A DNA stretch of 31,828 nt from an uncultured Eubacteriales bacterium (GCA_934643185.1 CAKUBN010000023.1:1-31828), one strand, 5' to 3'. Shown: positions 15,614 to 23,984, counted from the first letter of the stretch. Notes: generated by a model from the letters alone, not told the origin. Made by a program: numbers and translations.

Positions 15614-17308
15614 TTATTCCACGGAAAGAATGAAGTAGTAGACCGGCTGGCCGCCGTTTACGAGGTTGATGTCCACACCGTCGCCTGCCTTGTTCTTGAT
15701 GAGACGCAGTGCTTCGTTGGCTTCTTCCTCGGTGATGCCTTCGCCGTAAATGAGCGTGATAAACGAGGTGTGCTTATTCATCAGCGCCTTTGCAACCTTG
15801 TAGACGGAACGCACCGGCGTGTCACCGACAAACTCGAGCTTGCCGTTCGTCATGCCCATGGTGTCGCCCTCTTTGATTTTGAAGCCGCCGAATTCGGAAT
15901 CGCGTGCGGCGAACGTGACCGTGCCGGTCGCGACGTTTTCCGCTGCGGAAAGCATGGCAGAAGCGTTTTCGTCTGCGGAAGCATCCGGGTCAAAGCTCAG
16001 AAGAGCGGAGAGACCCTGCGGAATGGTGCGGGTCGGTACGACGATAATTTTGCGGTCGGTGACGAGCGGCACGGCCTGTTCTGCCGCAAGGATGATGTTT
16101 TTGTTGTTCGGCAGTACGAAAACCGTCTTTGCCGGGGTGGCAAGAACGGCTTCGACAATGTCCTCCGTGCTGGGGTTCATCGTCTGGCCGCCGCTGACAA
16201 CCTGTGCACAGCCGAGTTCTTCAAAGAGTGCACGCAGACCGTCGCCTGCCGCTACGGAAACAAAGCCGAGTTCCTCTTCGGGGGAAACGGGCTTTAAGGT
16301 CTCCTTTTCCTCTTTGCTGGCCTGCGCCGCTTCGTAAGCCGCGCGGTTTGCGTTATTGAGTTCGGCAGCTTTTTTGTGCTGCTCTTTCATGTTTTCGATT
16401 TTTACGGTCAGCAGGGAACCGAATTCCAGCGCTTTTGTGAGCGCCATACCCGGCTGTTCCGTGTGTACGTGCACCTTGATGATCTCCTCGTCATCGACCA
16501 CAACAACGCAGTCGCCGAGGGTTTCGAGGAACAGACGCAGCTCGTTCGGCTCGGTGGTGACTTCCGGGTCGCGGCCGACGATGAACTCCGTGCAGTAGGT
16601 GAAGTTGATCTCGCTGTCAAATTCCGCCGCAACGCTTGCAAAGAACTGGGCGGTCTCCTCGGCCTTTTCGGCTTCGGTCATGTCGGTTTTGACGATCTCA
16701 CCGTACTTGAAGACCTGCATCATGCCATCGAAGATCATGCAGAGGCCCTGGCCGCCGGCATCGACGACGCCTGCTTTTTTCAGAACGGGGAGAAGATCCG
16801 GTGTGGTGGCCAGTGCTTCCGCCGCGCCCATGCAGATGGCATCCCAAACGTAAATGGGGTCGTTGTCGATCTCGGCTGCCGCAGCGCCTTTTTCCGCCGC
16901 CACGCGGGCAACGGTCAAAATGGTGCCTTCGGTCGGCTTCATAACGGCTTTATAAGCGGAATCCACGCCGATGGCGAGCGCCGCTGCGAGCTGTGTACCG
17001 TCTGCTTCTACGGTGTCCTCGAGACCTTTCGAGAAGCCGCGGAACAGAAGGGAAAGGATAACGCCGGAGTTGCCTCTTGCGCCGCGCAGCATGGCGGAAG
17101 CTGCCGTCTTTGCGACCTTAGCGGTCGTTTCGTTATCGGCAAGCGCCTGCATGGCGTCGCTGCCTGCACCGATCGTCATGGACATATTCGTGCCCGTGTC
17201 GCCGTCCGGAACGGGGAAGATGTTGAGGTCATCCACGAATTTCCGGTTTTTCAATATGCTGTTCGCGCCGGAGATGACTGCGTCGCGAAGCTGTTTTCCT
17301 GTAATCAC
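15614..17308 (-). CDS. yloV: DAK2/DegV-fusion protein, YloV/FakA-type fatty acid kinase
   Basis: The frame opens at 17383, but GTG 17308 with AGGA ten bases upstream gives the family N-terminus (VITGKQLRDAVISGAN) and 564 residues. The N-terminal DhaL/DAK2 domain has the nucleotide/metal motif DDLNIFPVPDGDTGTNMSM and RGNSGVILS. A middle segment and a DegV-like C-terminal domain (about 320-564) follow. FakA-type proteins phosphorylate fatty acids held by FakB (DegV) carriers, feeding acyl-phosphate to PlsX/PlsY; no separate FakB gene is seen here. A charged linker (about 310-345) joins the halves. The small partner yloU that often precedes it is missing; ymdB lies upstream instead. A good promoter stands at 17389-17417. 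Confidence 0.9.
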   Translation of the reverse strand: MITGKQLRDAVISGANSILKNRKFVDDLNIFPVPDGDTGTNMSMTIGAGSDAMQALADNETTAKVAKTAASAMLRGARGNSGVILSLLFRGFSKGLEDTVEADGTQLAAALAIGVDSAYKAVMKPTEGTILTVARVAAEKGAAAAEIDNDPIYVWDAICMGAAEALATTPDLLPVLKKAGVVDAGGQGLCMIFDGMMQVFKYGEIVKTDMTEAEKAEETAQFFASVAAEFDSEINFTYCTEFIVGRDPEVTTEPNELRLFLETLGDCVVVVDDEEIIKVHVHTEQPGMALTKALEFGSLLTVKIENMKEQHKKAAELNNANRAAYEAAQASKEEKETLKPVSPEEELGFVSVAAGDGLRALFEELGCAQVVSGGQTMNPSTEDIVEAVLATPAKTVFVLPNNKNIILAAEQAVPLVTDRKIIVVPTRTIPQGLSALLSFDPDASADENASAMLSAAENVATGTVTFAARDSEFGGFKIKEGDTMGMTNGKLEFVGDTPVRSVYKVAKALMNKHTSFITLIYGEGITEEEANEALRLIKNKAGDGVDINLVNGGQPVYYFILSVE

Positions 17309-17388
17309 TGCATACACATCCTGTCTAAAAACGTTCGGAAGGCGAAAAACCGGCTTCCGGTAGATATTTGCATGTATTTTCAAACTAC

Positions 17389-17417
17389 ACTATACCATAG
17401 TTTGCGGGAAAAAACAA
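17389..17417 (-). promoter_or_regulatory. Sigma-A-type promoter of yloV
   Basis: On the minus strand TTGTTT (17412-17417), a 17-base spacer and TATAGT (17389-17394). The leader of about 75 bases contains a short ACCGG-CTT-CCGGT hairpin near 17349-17361. Confidence 0.7.
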
Positions 17418-17442
17418 GGGTAATACCACACAGAAATCACGT

Positions 17443-18216
17443 TTAGCGCAGGGAGAAACGCTCTGCGCTGCGGGTGAGGCCTGTTTTTTCGTCGATATCG
17501 AACAAAATGCAGTCGAGCTTGCAGGGGCCGTCCGCAAAATCGAACCGCACGGGCATTTTGCTCATCTGCTTTTTGATGACGAGTTCTGCTTTGACGCCGA
17601 GCACGGATTCGATGGGGCCGGTCATGCCGACATCGGTAATGTAGCCGGTGCCTTTCGGCAGAACGGTTTCATCGGCTGTCTGCACGTGCGTGTGTGTGCC
17701 GAACACGGCGGAGACGCGGCCGTCTGCGTAATAGCCGAACGCGCGCTTTTCGCCGGTGGCTTCCGCGTGAAAATCGACGATGCAGATCTTCGGCAGGTCG
17801 GGCGTTTTTAAAAGCGCATCGAGTGTGCGGAACGGGCAGGCGAGGTGCTCATCAAGGTACACATTGCCCATTAAGTTGATGACGGCGATCTGCGTGCGGC
17901 CGAGGTCCAGAATGGTGAGGCCTTTGCCCGGGGCTTCCGGCGGGAAGTTTGCGGGGCGGATGACGCAGTCGCTTTCATCGATATAATCGTAAAACTCGCG
18001 GCGGCGATAGGTATGGTTGCCGGTGGTGATGACATCCACGCCGCTGTCGAGCAAATGACCTGCGGAAGCGGGGGTGATGCCGTTGCCGTCCGACGAATTT
18101 TCGCCGTTTGCGATGACGACATCGATGCCCTTTGTGCGCTTGAAGGCGGGGAGGGTGCGGCGCAGAAAGTCACAGCCATGGCTGCCCACGACGTCGCCGA
18201 TACATAATATCTGCAT
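17443..18216 (-). CDS. ymdB: YmdB-family metallophosphoesterase
   Basis: A 257-residue protein of the TIGR00282/YmdB family. The di-metal site residues are all in place: D8 (GDVVG), E39-N40 (NGEN), N67-H68 (TGNHTY), H150 (DFHAEATGEK), and H175 and H177 (GTHTHVQTAD). B. subtilis YmdB is a 2',3'-cyclic-nucleotide phosphodiesterase that affects biofilm and sporulation gene expression through RNA or cyclic nucleotide turnover. In many Firmicutes it is next to rny (RNase Y), which is not present here. GAAAGGACT precedes the ATG. The multi-hairpin element B lies immediately upstream, in the same position relative to this gene as element A to the DUF308 gene. Confidence 0.93.
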   Translation of the reverse strand: MQILCIGDVVGSHGCDFLRRTLPAFKRTKGIDVVIANGENSSDGNGITPASAGHLLDSGVDVITTGNHTYRRREFYDYIDESDCVIRPANFPPEAPGKGLTILDLGRTQIAVINLMGNVYLDEHLACPFRTLDALLKTPDLPKICIVDFHAEATGEKRAFGYYADGRVSAVFGTHTHVQTADETVLPKGTGYITDVGMTGPIESVLGVKAELVIKKQMSKMPVRFDFADGPCKLDCILFDIDEKTGLTRSAERFSLR

Positions 18217-18260
18217 AGGGGAGTCCTTTCTTAAGGGAAAGATGGGGAGTTCTTATTTTT

Positions 18261-18444
18261 CTAAAAGGCTTTGCTTTTTTAGGGAACCCATGCAACTGGG
18301 TTCCCTACGCTTGAAACGTCCACCGGACGTTTCAAGTTACCTTCCTAGTTTTTGGGTAGGCAAAAGGGTTTCGAGCTCTGCGGAGCTCGACCAAAGGCGC
18401 TGCCTTTGGAAACCGCCGCCTTTGAAAAGGCGGGCGAAACTTTT
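18261..18444 (-). repeat. Multi-hairpin intergenic element, copy B
   Basis: Hairpins in order on the plus strand: 18263-18278 (5 bp), 18281-18306 (10 bp, AGGGAACCCA arm), 18310-18336 (12 bp, ACC loop), 18344-18360 (4 bp), 18371-18390 (8 bp, TGCG loop), 18391-18409 (8 bp) and 18416-18433 (8 bp). It matches copy A hairpin by hairpin: ACC loop to TGCG loop is 57 bases in both. The shared single-stranded words include CACCGG, AAAAGG, TTTCGA and TGCG, while the arms differ but stay complementary. It lies between the stop of the nucleotidyltransferase gene and the start of ymdB. Confidence 0.82.
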
Positions 18445-18470
18445 AACCGACGGTTATTTTTAGCTTGGGG

Positions 18471-19352
18471 TTAGTCGACGTGGAAATCCAATGTTTTGGC
18501 GTCTCTCGGCAAGTCTTTCGTATAGTGCAGAAAGCTTGTGACGCGGCGGTCGTATTCGTCTGTGACCGTAAACCCGAGTGCTTTTGCGGTGCGTTTCGTG
18601 AGCTCCGTGAAGAGCTCGCCTGCTTTAAACAGTGCACGCCAGATGTCTTCTTCGGTGCAGGCGGCGAAGGTCTCAAGGTAGCCGTTCCAGATGTCTGCGG
18701 GGAGAAGGTTTTTTAAGGCGTCGCCGCATTTGCCGGCGGAGTAGTCGAACCCATGCAGCGTGCCGGCATACCATTTCATCATTTGCAGCAGCATTTTGCG
18801 GATGCAGATCTCCATGTGCGTTTGTGCGAACAGCAGCTGGCCGCGCCACAGGCCCTTGGAGACATACGGCGAGACCCACCAGAACTCCGTGCGGCAATCG
18901 TAAAACATGCGCTCAGTCGGCTTTTTGACGTAATGTGTGCTTTCGTCCGGCTCCGGCAGCTTCGGCAGGGCATTGTCCTTATCTAATAATACAACGGAAA
19001 GGCGGTCGTCATAACAATAGGGCGCAAAGCGGTCGATGGAAGACACGGTCAAATCGATACGGTTGCCGTCTGCAAACTGCATCAAATAGCACACGAACTC
19101 GGGAAAGTGCTCTTTAAAAAGCTCGTTTTCGTCGGTGCGCTCGCAGACGAGGATTTCGCCGAAGTCTTTATAATAGGCTTTTTCCTTGCACGGAGTAAGA
19201 TCGCGCACGAGGTACACAATGTCAAAATCATTGAACGGGTCGGGCTTACGGTTCGGGTTCGCACGGGAACCGTTTAAGATGACGGCACGGATATTTTCAT
19301 CGGCATTTGCATAGCCGAGGATGAGGTCGTACATTTCTTTTTCGCTGCGCAT
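18471..19352 (-). CDS. ANT(6)-type aminoglycoside 6-adenylyltransferase homologue
   Basis: A 293-residue protein that matches the aminoglycoside 6-adenylyltransferase family over its length. The nucleotidyltransferase motif is clear: ILNGSRANP (G28-S29) followed by NDFDIVYLV with metal-binding D42 and D44. A second helical domain (about 150-290) includes FWWVSPYVSKGLWR. Acquired members (aadE/ant(6)) inactivate streptomycin by adenylylation; many chromosomal homologues in Clostridia have not been tested, so resistance is a possibility rather than a finding. GGAG precedes the ATG. No mobile element flanks it and base composition resembles its neighbours, which argues against recent acquisition. 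A palindrome at its promoter (19370-19386) suggests repressor control. Confidence 0.82.
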   Translation of the reverse strand: MRSEKEMYDLILGYANADENIRAVILNGSRANPNRKPDPFNDFDIVYLVRDLTPCKEKAYYKDFGEILVCERTDENELFKEHFPEFVCYLMQFADGNRIDLTVSSIDRFAPYCYDDRLSVVLLDKDNALPKLPEPDESTHYVKKPTERMFYDCRTEFWWVSPYVSKGLWRGQLLFAQTHMEICIRKMLLQMMKWYAGTLHGFDYSAGKCGDALKNLLPADIWNGYLETFAACTEEDIWRALFKAGELFTELTKRTAKALGFTVTDEYDRRVTSFLHYTKDLPRDAKTLDFHVD

Positions 19353-19369
19353 AAAAACTCCTCCAAGCT

Positions 19370-19412
19370 TTACCGCCGAGCGGTAAGGTAGTATATGCGT
19401 TTATTTTACCGC
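19370..19412 (-). promoter_or_regulatory. Promoter with palindromic operator of the ANT(6)-like gene
   Basis: TTACCGC-CGA-GCGGTAA (19370-19386) is a perfect 7-bp inverted repeat next to a minus-strand TATACT -10 box (19390-19395). A third TTACCGC half-site lies at 19406-19412. The palindrome would cover the predicted start of transcription near 19383, a repressor-like position. The -35 is weak. Confidence 0.5.
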
Positions 19413-19443
19413 AAAACGGGCGTTTTTTCAATGTTCTTTTTGC

Positions 19444-19532
19444 TTTAACGTGTGTAAAGCCCGAAATGTTAAGTGATTTTACGCGGATTTAACACAACTC
19501 TTCTTTGTGACTTTACAAACCGGCCCTATACT
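19444..19532 (+). promoter_or_regulatory. pstS: Candidate Pho-box promoter of the pst operon
   Basis: TTTAAC/TTTTAC-type hexamers at 19444, 19477 and 19488 are spaced by multiples of 11 bases (33 and 11), as in PhoP-type direct-repeat sites, with a further CTTTAC at 19511. A TATACT -10 box follows at 19527-19532 without a good -35, as expected for an activated promoter. The leader to the pstS ATG is about 60 bases. Confidence 0.55.
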
Positions 19533-19598
19533 TTCGCTTGTAAACCAAAGGAAAAGACAAAAAGGCGAGCAGAAAGCTCCCGAAAGGAACGAGTATTT

Positions 19599-20588
19599 AT
19601 GAAACTCAGAAAGATCACAGCGGTTCTTGCAGCCGCACTTCTCACCATGACAGCTATGACGGCTTGCTCCGGCGGCGCGGAAAGCTCCGCTTCCTCCGAG
19701 ACACCGTCCTCCGAATCTTCCGCAGCTTCCACGGAAAGCGATTCTTCCGAAAGCGCATCCTCTGAGAGCGCTTCCTCCGAAGAGACGACCGGCGGCGACA
19801 TGACCGGCGCGATCACCGTTCTCTCCCGTGAAGACGGTTCCGGCACGCGCGGCGCGTTTATTGAGCTGTTCGGCATTGAGCAGAAGAACGACGCAGGCGA
19901 AAAGGAAGACATGACGACGGATGATGCACAGATCACGAACAGCACCTCCGTTATGATGACCACCGTACAGGGCAACCCGAAGGCCATCGGTTACATTTCC
20001 CTCGGCTCTCTCGATGAAAGCGTTGTAAAGGCGCTGGAGATCGACGGCGCGGCTGCAACGGTTGACAACGTAAAAGCAGGCACCTACAAGGTCGTTCGTC
20101 CGTTCAACATTGCAACCAAGGGCGAAGCAAGCGAGGTTGCACAGGACTTCATCAACTTCATTATGAGCGCGGACGGCCAGGCAGTCATCGCAGACAACGG
20201 CTACATCACCGTGGACGATGCGGCTCCGGCTTACACGGCTTCCGGTCTCTCCGGCAAGGTCGTCGTCGGCGGTTCCTCCTCCGTTACACCGGTCATGGAA
20301 AAGCTGAAGGAAGCTTACATGGCGCTCAACCCGGACGTTACCGTTGAAGTACAGCAGAGCGACTCCACCACGGGTATGACTTCCACCGTTGACGGTGCAT
20401 ACGACATCGGCATGGCGTCCCGCGAGCTGAAGGACAGCGAGCTTGAAGCAGGCCTTACCCCGACCGTGATCGCACAGGACGGCATCGCTGTGATCGTCAA
20501 CAAGGACAACACGCTGACCGGCCTCACGAGCGAGCAGATCCTCGGCATCTACACCGGCGAAACGACCGATTGGTCCGAGCTTCCGTAA
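19599..20588 (+). CDS. pstS: Phosphate-binding lipoprotein PstS, circularly permuted
   Basis: The frame is open from 19473, but ATG 19599 with GAAAGGAA upstream begins a lipoprotein signal peptide (KLRKITAVLAAALLTMTAM) with lipobox MTAC (C23), giving 329 residues. A linker of about 40 residues rich in Ser and Glu follows. The phosphate-binding domain has its halves in reverse order. The segment with SREDGSGTRGAF, ITNSTSVMMTTVQGNPKAIGYISLGSL and FNIATKGEASEVAQDFINFIMSADGQ, normally C-terminal, comes first (about 70-210). The segment with VVVGGSSSVTPVMEKLKEAY, IGMASRELKDSE and DGIAVIVNKDN, normally N-terminal, comes second (about 222-329) and ends at TDWSELP. It delivers phosphate to PstCAB outside the membrane. 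Pho-box-like repeats lie upstream and a terminator follows. Confidence 0.93.
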   Translation: MKLRKITAVLAAALLTMTAMTACSGGAESSASSETPSSESSAASTESDSSESASSESASSEETTGGDMTGAITVLSREDGSGTRGAFIELFGIEQKNDAGEKEDMTTDDAQITNSTSVMMTTVQGNPKAIGYISLGSLDESVVKALEIDGAAATVDNVKAGTYKVVRPFNIATKGEASEVAQDFINFIMSADGQAVIADNGYITVDDAAPAYTASGLSGKVVVGGSSSVTPVMEKLKEAYMALNPDVTVEVQQSDSTTGMTSTVDGAYDIGMASRELKDSELEAGLTPTVIAQDGIAVIVNKDNTLTGLTSEQILGIYTGETTDWSELP

Positions 20589-20610
20589 GAAACAATCCAT
20601 AAAACGCAGG

Positions 20611-20639
20611 AGAGCCGGGCGGAAAGGTCCGGCTCTTTT
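20611..20639 (+). terminator. Intrinsic terminator/attenuator between pstS and pstC
   Basis: AGAGCCGG (20611-20618) pairs with CCGGCTCT (20629-20636) around a 10-base loop and is followed by TTTT. It is probably leaky, giving more pstS than permease mRNA. Confidence 0.8.
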
Positions 20640-20682
20640 CGCAAGGAAGCCAATAAAGTAGTTTTGAAAGTTTGAAAGGTGC

Positions 20683-21549
20683 GTGCAAACCGTGAAGTGG
20701 AGCAACATAAAAGAGCTTCTCATGCATATCCTCTTTTTTCTCACAGCCTGCGTATCGATCTTTGCCGTTGTTTTGATCTGCGTGTTTCTGTTTGCAAACG
20801 GTATTCCGGCCATTGGCAAGATCGGTGTGTTTAAATTTCTGCTCGGCACTAAGTGGAAGCCGGGCAACGACATCTACGGCATTCTGCCGATGATCCTCGG
20901 CAGCCTCTACGTCACGGCGGGCGCAATCATCATCGGTGTGCCGATTGGACTTCTGACGGCGGTTTTTCTTGCAAAGTTCTGCCCGAAGGGTCTTTATAAG
21001 ATTTTAAAGCCCGCAACGGAGCTGATGGCGGGTGTGCCGTCCGTTGTGTACGGCTTCTTCGGTCTTGTTGTTTTGGTGCCGCTTGTGCAGAACATTTTCG
21101 GCGTAGCGGGCAACACGATGCTGACAGCGTCCGTTTTGCTCGGCATTATGATCTTGCCGACAATCATCGGCGTTTCGGAAAGTGCCATTCGCGCCGTGCC
21201 GGACAGCTACTATGAAGGCTCTCTGGCGCTCGGCGCGAGCCATGAGCGCAGCGTGTTCTTTGCGACATTGCCGGCGGCGCGTTCCGGCATTTTGGCGGGT
21301 GTGGTGCTCGGTATCGGCCGTGCCATCGGCGAAACGATGGCGGTCGTCATGGTGGCGGGCAACAAGGCGCGTATGCCGCAGGGCCTGCTCGATGGCGTGC
21401 GCACCATGACGGCGAACATCGTTATGGAAATGGGCTATGCCACAGACCTGCACCGCGAGGCGCTCATTGCGACGGCGGTCGTGCTGTTCGTGTTTATCTT
21501 AATGATCAATGTTACGTTCTCGCTTCTGCGCAGAAAAGACAGGGCATGA
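20683..21549 (+). CDS. pstC: Phosphate ABC transporter permease PstC
   Basis: A 288-residue membrane protein with six predicted transmembrane segments. The first is at about 15-38, and the last lies near the C-terminus (about 258-280) before the basic end LLRRKDRA. The permease EAA-type loop reads EGSLALGASHERSVFFATLPAARSGI, and IGRAIGETMAVVMVAGN is typical of PstC. With PstA it forms the channel for phosphate uptake driven by PstB. Two GTG starts are possible: 20683 (AAAGG only three bases upstream) and 20692 (12 bases). The more upstream is given here, but a start at 20692 is equally plausible. It lies 94 bases after pstS behind a terminator and is followed by pstA after 18 bases. Confidence 0.95.
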   Translation: MQTVKWSNIKELLMHILFFLTACVSIFAVVLICVFLFANGIPAIGKIGVFKFLLGTKWKPGNDIYGILPMILGSLYVTAGAIIIGVPIGLLTAVFLAKFCPKGLYKILKPATELMAGVPSVVYGFFGLVVLVPLVQNIFGVAGNTMLTASVLLGIMILPTIIGVSESAIRAVPDSYYEGSLALGASHERSVFFATLPAARSGILAGVVLGIGRAIGETMAVVMVAGNKARMPQGLLDGVRTMTANIVMEMGYATDLHREALIATAVVLFVFILMINVTFSLLRRKDRA

Positions 21550-21567
21550 CCCGGAAAGGATACGGAA

Positions 21568-22485
21568 ATGACTATGGAACGTACCTGTAAACCCGTGGCG
21601 GCAGAGACCATCAACAAGCTCACCTTCAAGGATAAAATGCGCGCGTATAAGCGCTCGCCGCTTTCGCTTATCTTACTGCTGTTTGTCTGCGGCGCGGCGC
21701 TCATCACGATGTTGACGCTTTTATACCTTATCTTTTACATTCTTGTGAAGGGCATCCCGTATATCACACCGGATCTTTTCTCGTTCACCTATACATCGGA
21801 TAACGTGTCGCTGATGCCGGCGCTGATTTCTACGATCGTCATGACGATCATCGCGCTCGTTATTGCACTGCCGCTCGGCATCGGCGCGGCAATCTACGCT
21901 GTGGAATACGCAAAGCGCGGCAACAAGCTTGTGCAGCTCGTGCGCATCACGACCGAAACACTTTCGGGCATTCCGTCCATCGTGTACGGCCTGTTCGGCT
22001 ATCTGTGCTTTGTGACGGCGCTGCACTGGGGCTATTCGCTGCTTGCCGGTGCGTTTACGGTCGCCATCATGATTTTGCCGCTCATCATGCGCACAACGGA
22101 GGAGGCGCTCATCTCGGTGCCGGATTCCTTCCGCGAGGGCAGCTTCGGGCTTGGCGCGGGCAGACTGCGCACGGTGTTTCACATCGTGCTGCCGAGCGCC
22201 GTGCCGGGCATTTTGTCCGGCGTGATTTTGGCCATTGGCCGCGTTGTGGGTGAATCCGCGGCGCTGATGTACACTGCGGGCTCCGTGGCGCAGATGCCGG
22301 GCCAGGCGGGCGGCGGTCTGTTCGATTCCGTGCGAACCCTCTCCGTGCACATGTATGTGCTTTCGAGCGAGGGCCTGCACATCGACAAAACGTATGCCAC
22401 AGCGGTTGTACTGCTTGTTATCGTCATCGGCATCAACGCACTGTCCTCGTTCGTCGCGAAGAAAATTACGAAGAAACAGGGCTAA
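21568..22485 (+). CDS. pstA: Phosphate ABC transporter permease PstA
   Basis: A 305-residue protein with a cytoplasmic N-terminus of about 30 residues and six transmembrane segments. The coupling-loop motif EGSFGLGAGRLRTVFHIVLPSAVPGI and IGRVVGESAALMYTAGS are PstA signatures. It pairs with PstC as the membrane channel. The ATG is preceded by GGAAAGGA; a second ATG two codons on could also serve. It is the third gene of the pst operon, with pstB 47 bases downstream. Confidence 0.95.
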   Translation: MTMERTCKPVAAETINKLTFKDKMRAYKRSPLSLILLLFVCGAALITMLTLLYLIFYILVKGIPYITPDLFSFTYTSDNVSLMPALISTIVMTIIALVIALPLGIGAAIYAVEYAKRGNKLVQLVRITTETLSGIPSIVYGLFGYLCFVTALHWGYSLLAGAFTVAIMILPLIMRTTEEALISVPDSFREGSFGLGAGRLRTVFHIVLPSAVPGILSGVILAIGRVVGESAALMYTAGSVAQMPGQAGGGLFDSVRTLSVHMYVLSSEGLHIDKTYATAVVLLVIVIGINALSSFVAKKITKKQG

Positions 22486-22532
22486 AGCGAGCCTTTTAGA
22501 AAATCACACCAGAAAAAGATAGGGGAAACGAT

Positions 22533-23285
22533 ATGAGCTGTAAATTAGCAATCGAAGATCTGAATTTGTATTACGGCGATTTCCATGCGCTGAAATCCAT
22601 CCATATGGAAATTCAGCCGAACGAGATCACCGCGTTCATCGGGCCTTCCGGCTGCGGCAAAAGTACGCTGCTGAAATCCTTGAACCGTATGAACGACCTC
22701 GTTGAGGGCTGCCGGATTACCGGCGCAGTAAAATTGGACGGCGAGGACATCTACCACGGCATGGACGTGAACCTTTTGAGAAAACGTATCGGCATGGTGT
22801 TCCAAAAGCCGAACCCGTTTCCGATGAGCGTATACGACAACATCGCCTACGGACCGCGCACGCACGGCATCCGCTCTAAGGCGAAGCTCGATGACATTGT
22901 GGAGCGTTCTCTAAGAAACGCCGCCATTTGGGACGAGCTTAAAGACAGACTGAAGAAAAGCGCACTGGGGCTTTCCGGCGGACAGCAGCAGAGACTGTGC
23001 ATTGCACGCGCGTTGGCTGTGGAGCCGGAGGTGCTGCTGATGGACGAACCGACCAGCGCCCTTGACCCAATCTCCACTTCCAAGATAGAAGACCTTGCGG
23101 TGGAGCTGAAAAAGGATTATACTATCGTTATGGTCACGCACAACATGCAGCAGGCGGCGCGTATCTCGGACAAAACGGCATTCTTCCTGCTCGGTGAGGT
23201 CATCGAGTACGGCGAGACGGAGAGCTTATTCGCCATGCCGAAGGATAAGCGCACGGAGGATTACATCACCGGCAGATTCGGTTAA
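22533..23285 (+). CDS. pstB: Phosphate ABC transporter ATP-binding protein PstB
   Basis: A 250-residue ATPase of the usual PstB length. It has Walker A GPSGCGKST (37-45), a Q-loop at Q91 (VFQKPNPFPMS), the ABC signature LSGGQQQR (147-154), Walker B LLMDEPTSALDP (D171, E172) and the switch histidine in VTHNMQQAARISD. It powers PstCA at the inner face of the membrane. AGGGG precedes the ATG. phoU starts 26 bases after its stop. Confidence 0.97.
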   Translation: MSCKLAIEDLNLYYGDFHALKSIHMEIQPNEITAFIGPSGCGKSTLLKSLNRMNDLVEGCRITGAVKLDGEDIYHGMDVNLLRKRIGMVFQKPNPFPMSVYDNIAYGPRTHGIRSKAKLDDIVERSLRNAAIWDELKDRLKKSALGLSGGQQQRLCIARALAVEPEVLLMDEPTSALDPISTSKIEDLAVELKKDYTIVMVTHNMQQAARISDKTAFFLLGEVIEYGETESLFAMPKDKRTEDYITGRFG

Positions 23286-23311
23286 GGCTTGCAGAAAGGA
23301 ACGTGACTACA

Positions 23312-23950
23312 ATGAGAAATCGTTTGGACGAGCAGCTGGAGCTGCTCAATACAGAGCTTATCCGCATGGGCGCACTGTGCGAAGACGGCATTTCGCAGGC
23401 AGCAAAGGTACTTGTGACACGAGACGAAGCGCTGCGCCGCGCCGTGGACGAAACGGAACAGGAAATCGACCGCAAGGAGCGCGAGATTGAGGCAATCTGC
23501 CTGCGCTTGCTTTTACAGCAGCAGCCTGTTGCGAAAGACCTGCGTCTCATCTCTGCCGCGATGAAGATGATCGCAGATATGGAGCGCATCGGCGACCAGG
23601 CTTCGGATATTGCCGAAATGGTCGAGCATATCCGCGCAGAGGTGCTGCCGGGCAGTCTGCACATTGCCGAAATGGCGCGCGCTGCCGTGAAAATGGTGAC
23701 GAACAGCGTCGATTCGTTTGTGCGCCGTGACATTGATATTGCGCGCGCCGTGGAAAAAGCGGACGACGAAGTAGATGCGCTTTTTAACAAGGTGAAAAGT
23801 GAGATCATCGCACTCATCGCCGAAAAGCCCGAGGAGGGCGAGACATGCCTTGACCTGCTGATGGTGGCGAAGTATTTTGAACGCATTGGCGACCACGCGG
23901 TCAATATTGCGGAGTGGGTCGTGTTCTCACTCACCGGCGAGCACGATTAA
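23312..23950 (+). CDS. phoU: Phosphate transport system regulator PhoU
   Basis: ATG 23312 is preferred over the in-frame GTG at 23303 because AAGGA (23296-23300) would be too close to the GTG. The 212-residue all-helical protein consists of two PhoU repeats. Each has the E/D-rich metal-binding helix signature (MIADMERIGDQASDIAEM in the first, YFERIGDHAVNIAEW in the second). PhoU links PstSCAB to the PhoR kinase and turns phosphate signalling off when phosphate is plentiful. It sits between pstB and the two-component genes, 34 bases before the response regulator. Confidence 0.95.
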   Translation: MRNRLDEQLELLNTELIRMGALCEDGISQAAKVLVTRDEALRRAVDETEQEIDRKEREIEAICLRLLLQQQPVAKDLRLISAAMKMIADMERIGDQASDIAEMVEHIRAEVLPGSLHIAEMARAAVKMVTNSVDSFVRRDIDIARAVEKADDEVDALFNKVKSEIIALIAEKPEEGETCLDLLMVAKYFERIGDHAVNIAEWVVFSLTGEHD

Positions 23951-23984
23951 GCGGCAAAGCCGCACAGAAAGGATTTAAGGGTTT

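Noticed and set aside
18217..19440. Mobile element carrying the ANT(6)-like gene
   Set aside because: No transposase, recombinase or terminal inverted repeats were found, and the flanking hairpin element also occurs elsewhere without a resistance-type gene.
19479..20873. A 464-codon open frame antisense to pstS
   Set aside because: Low-complexity Gly/Arg/Cys-rich translation with no motifs, lying over a clear lipoprotein gene and its promoter.
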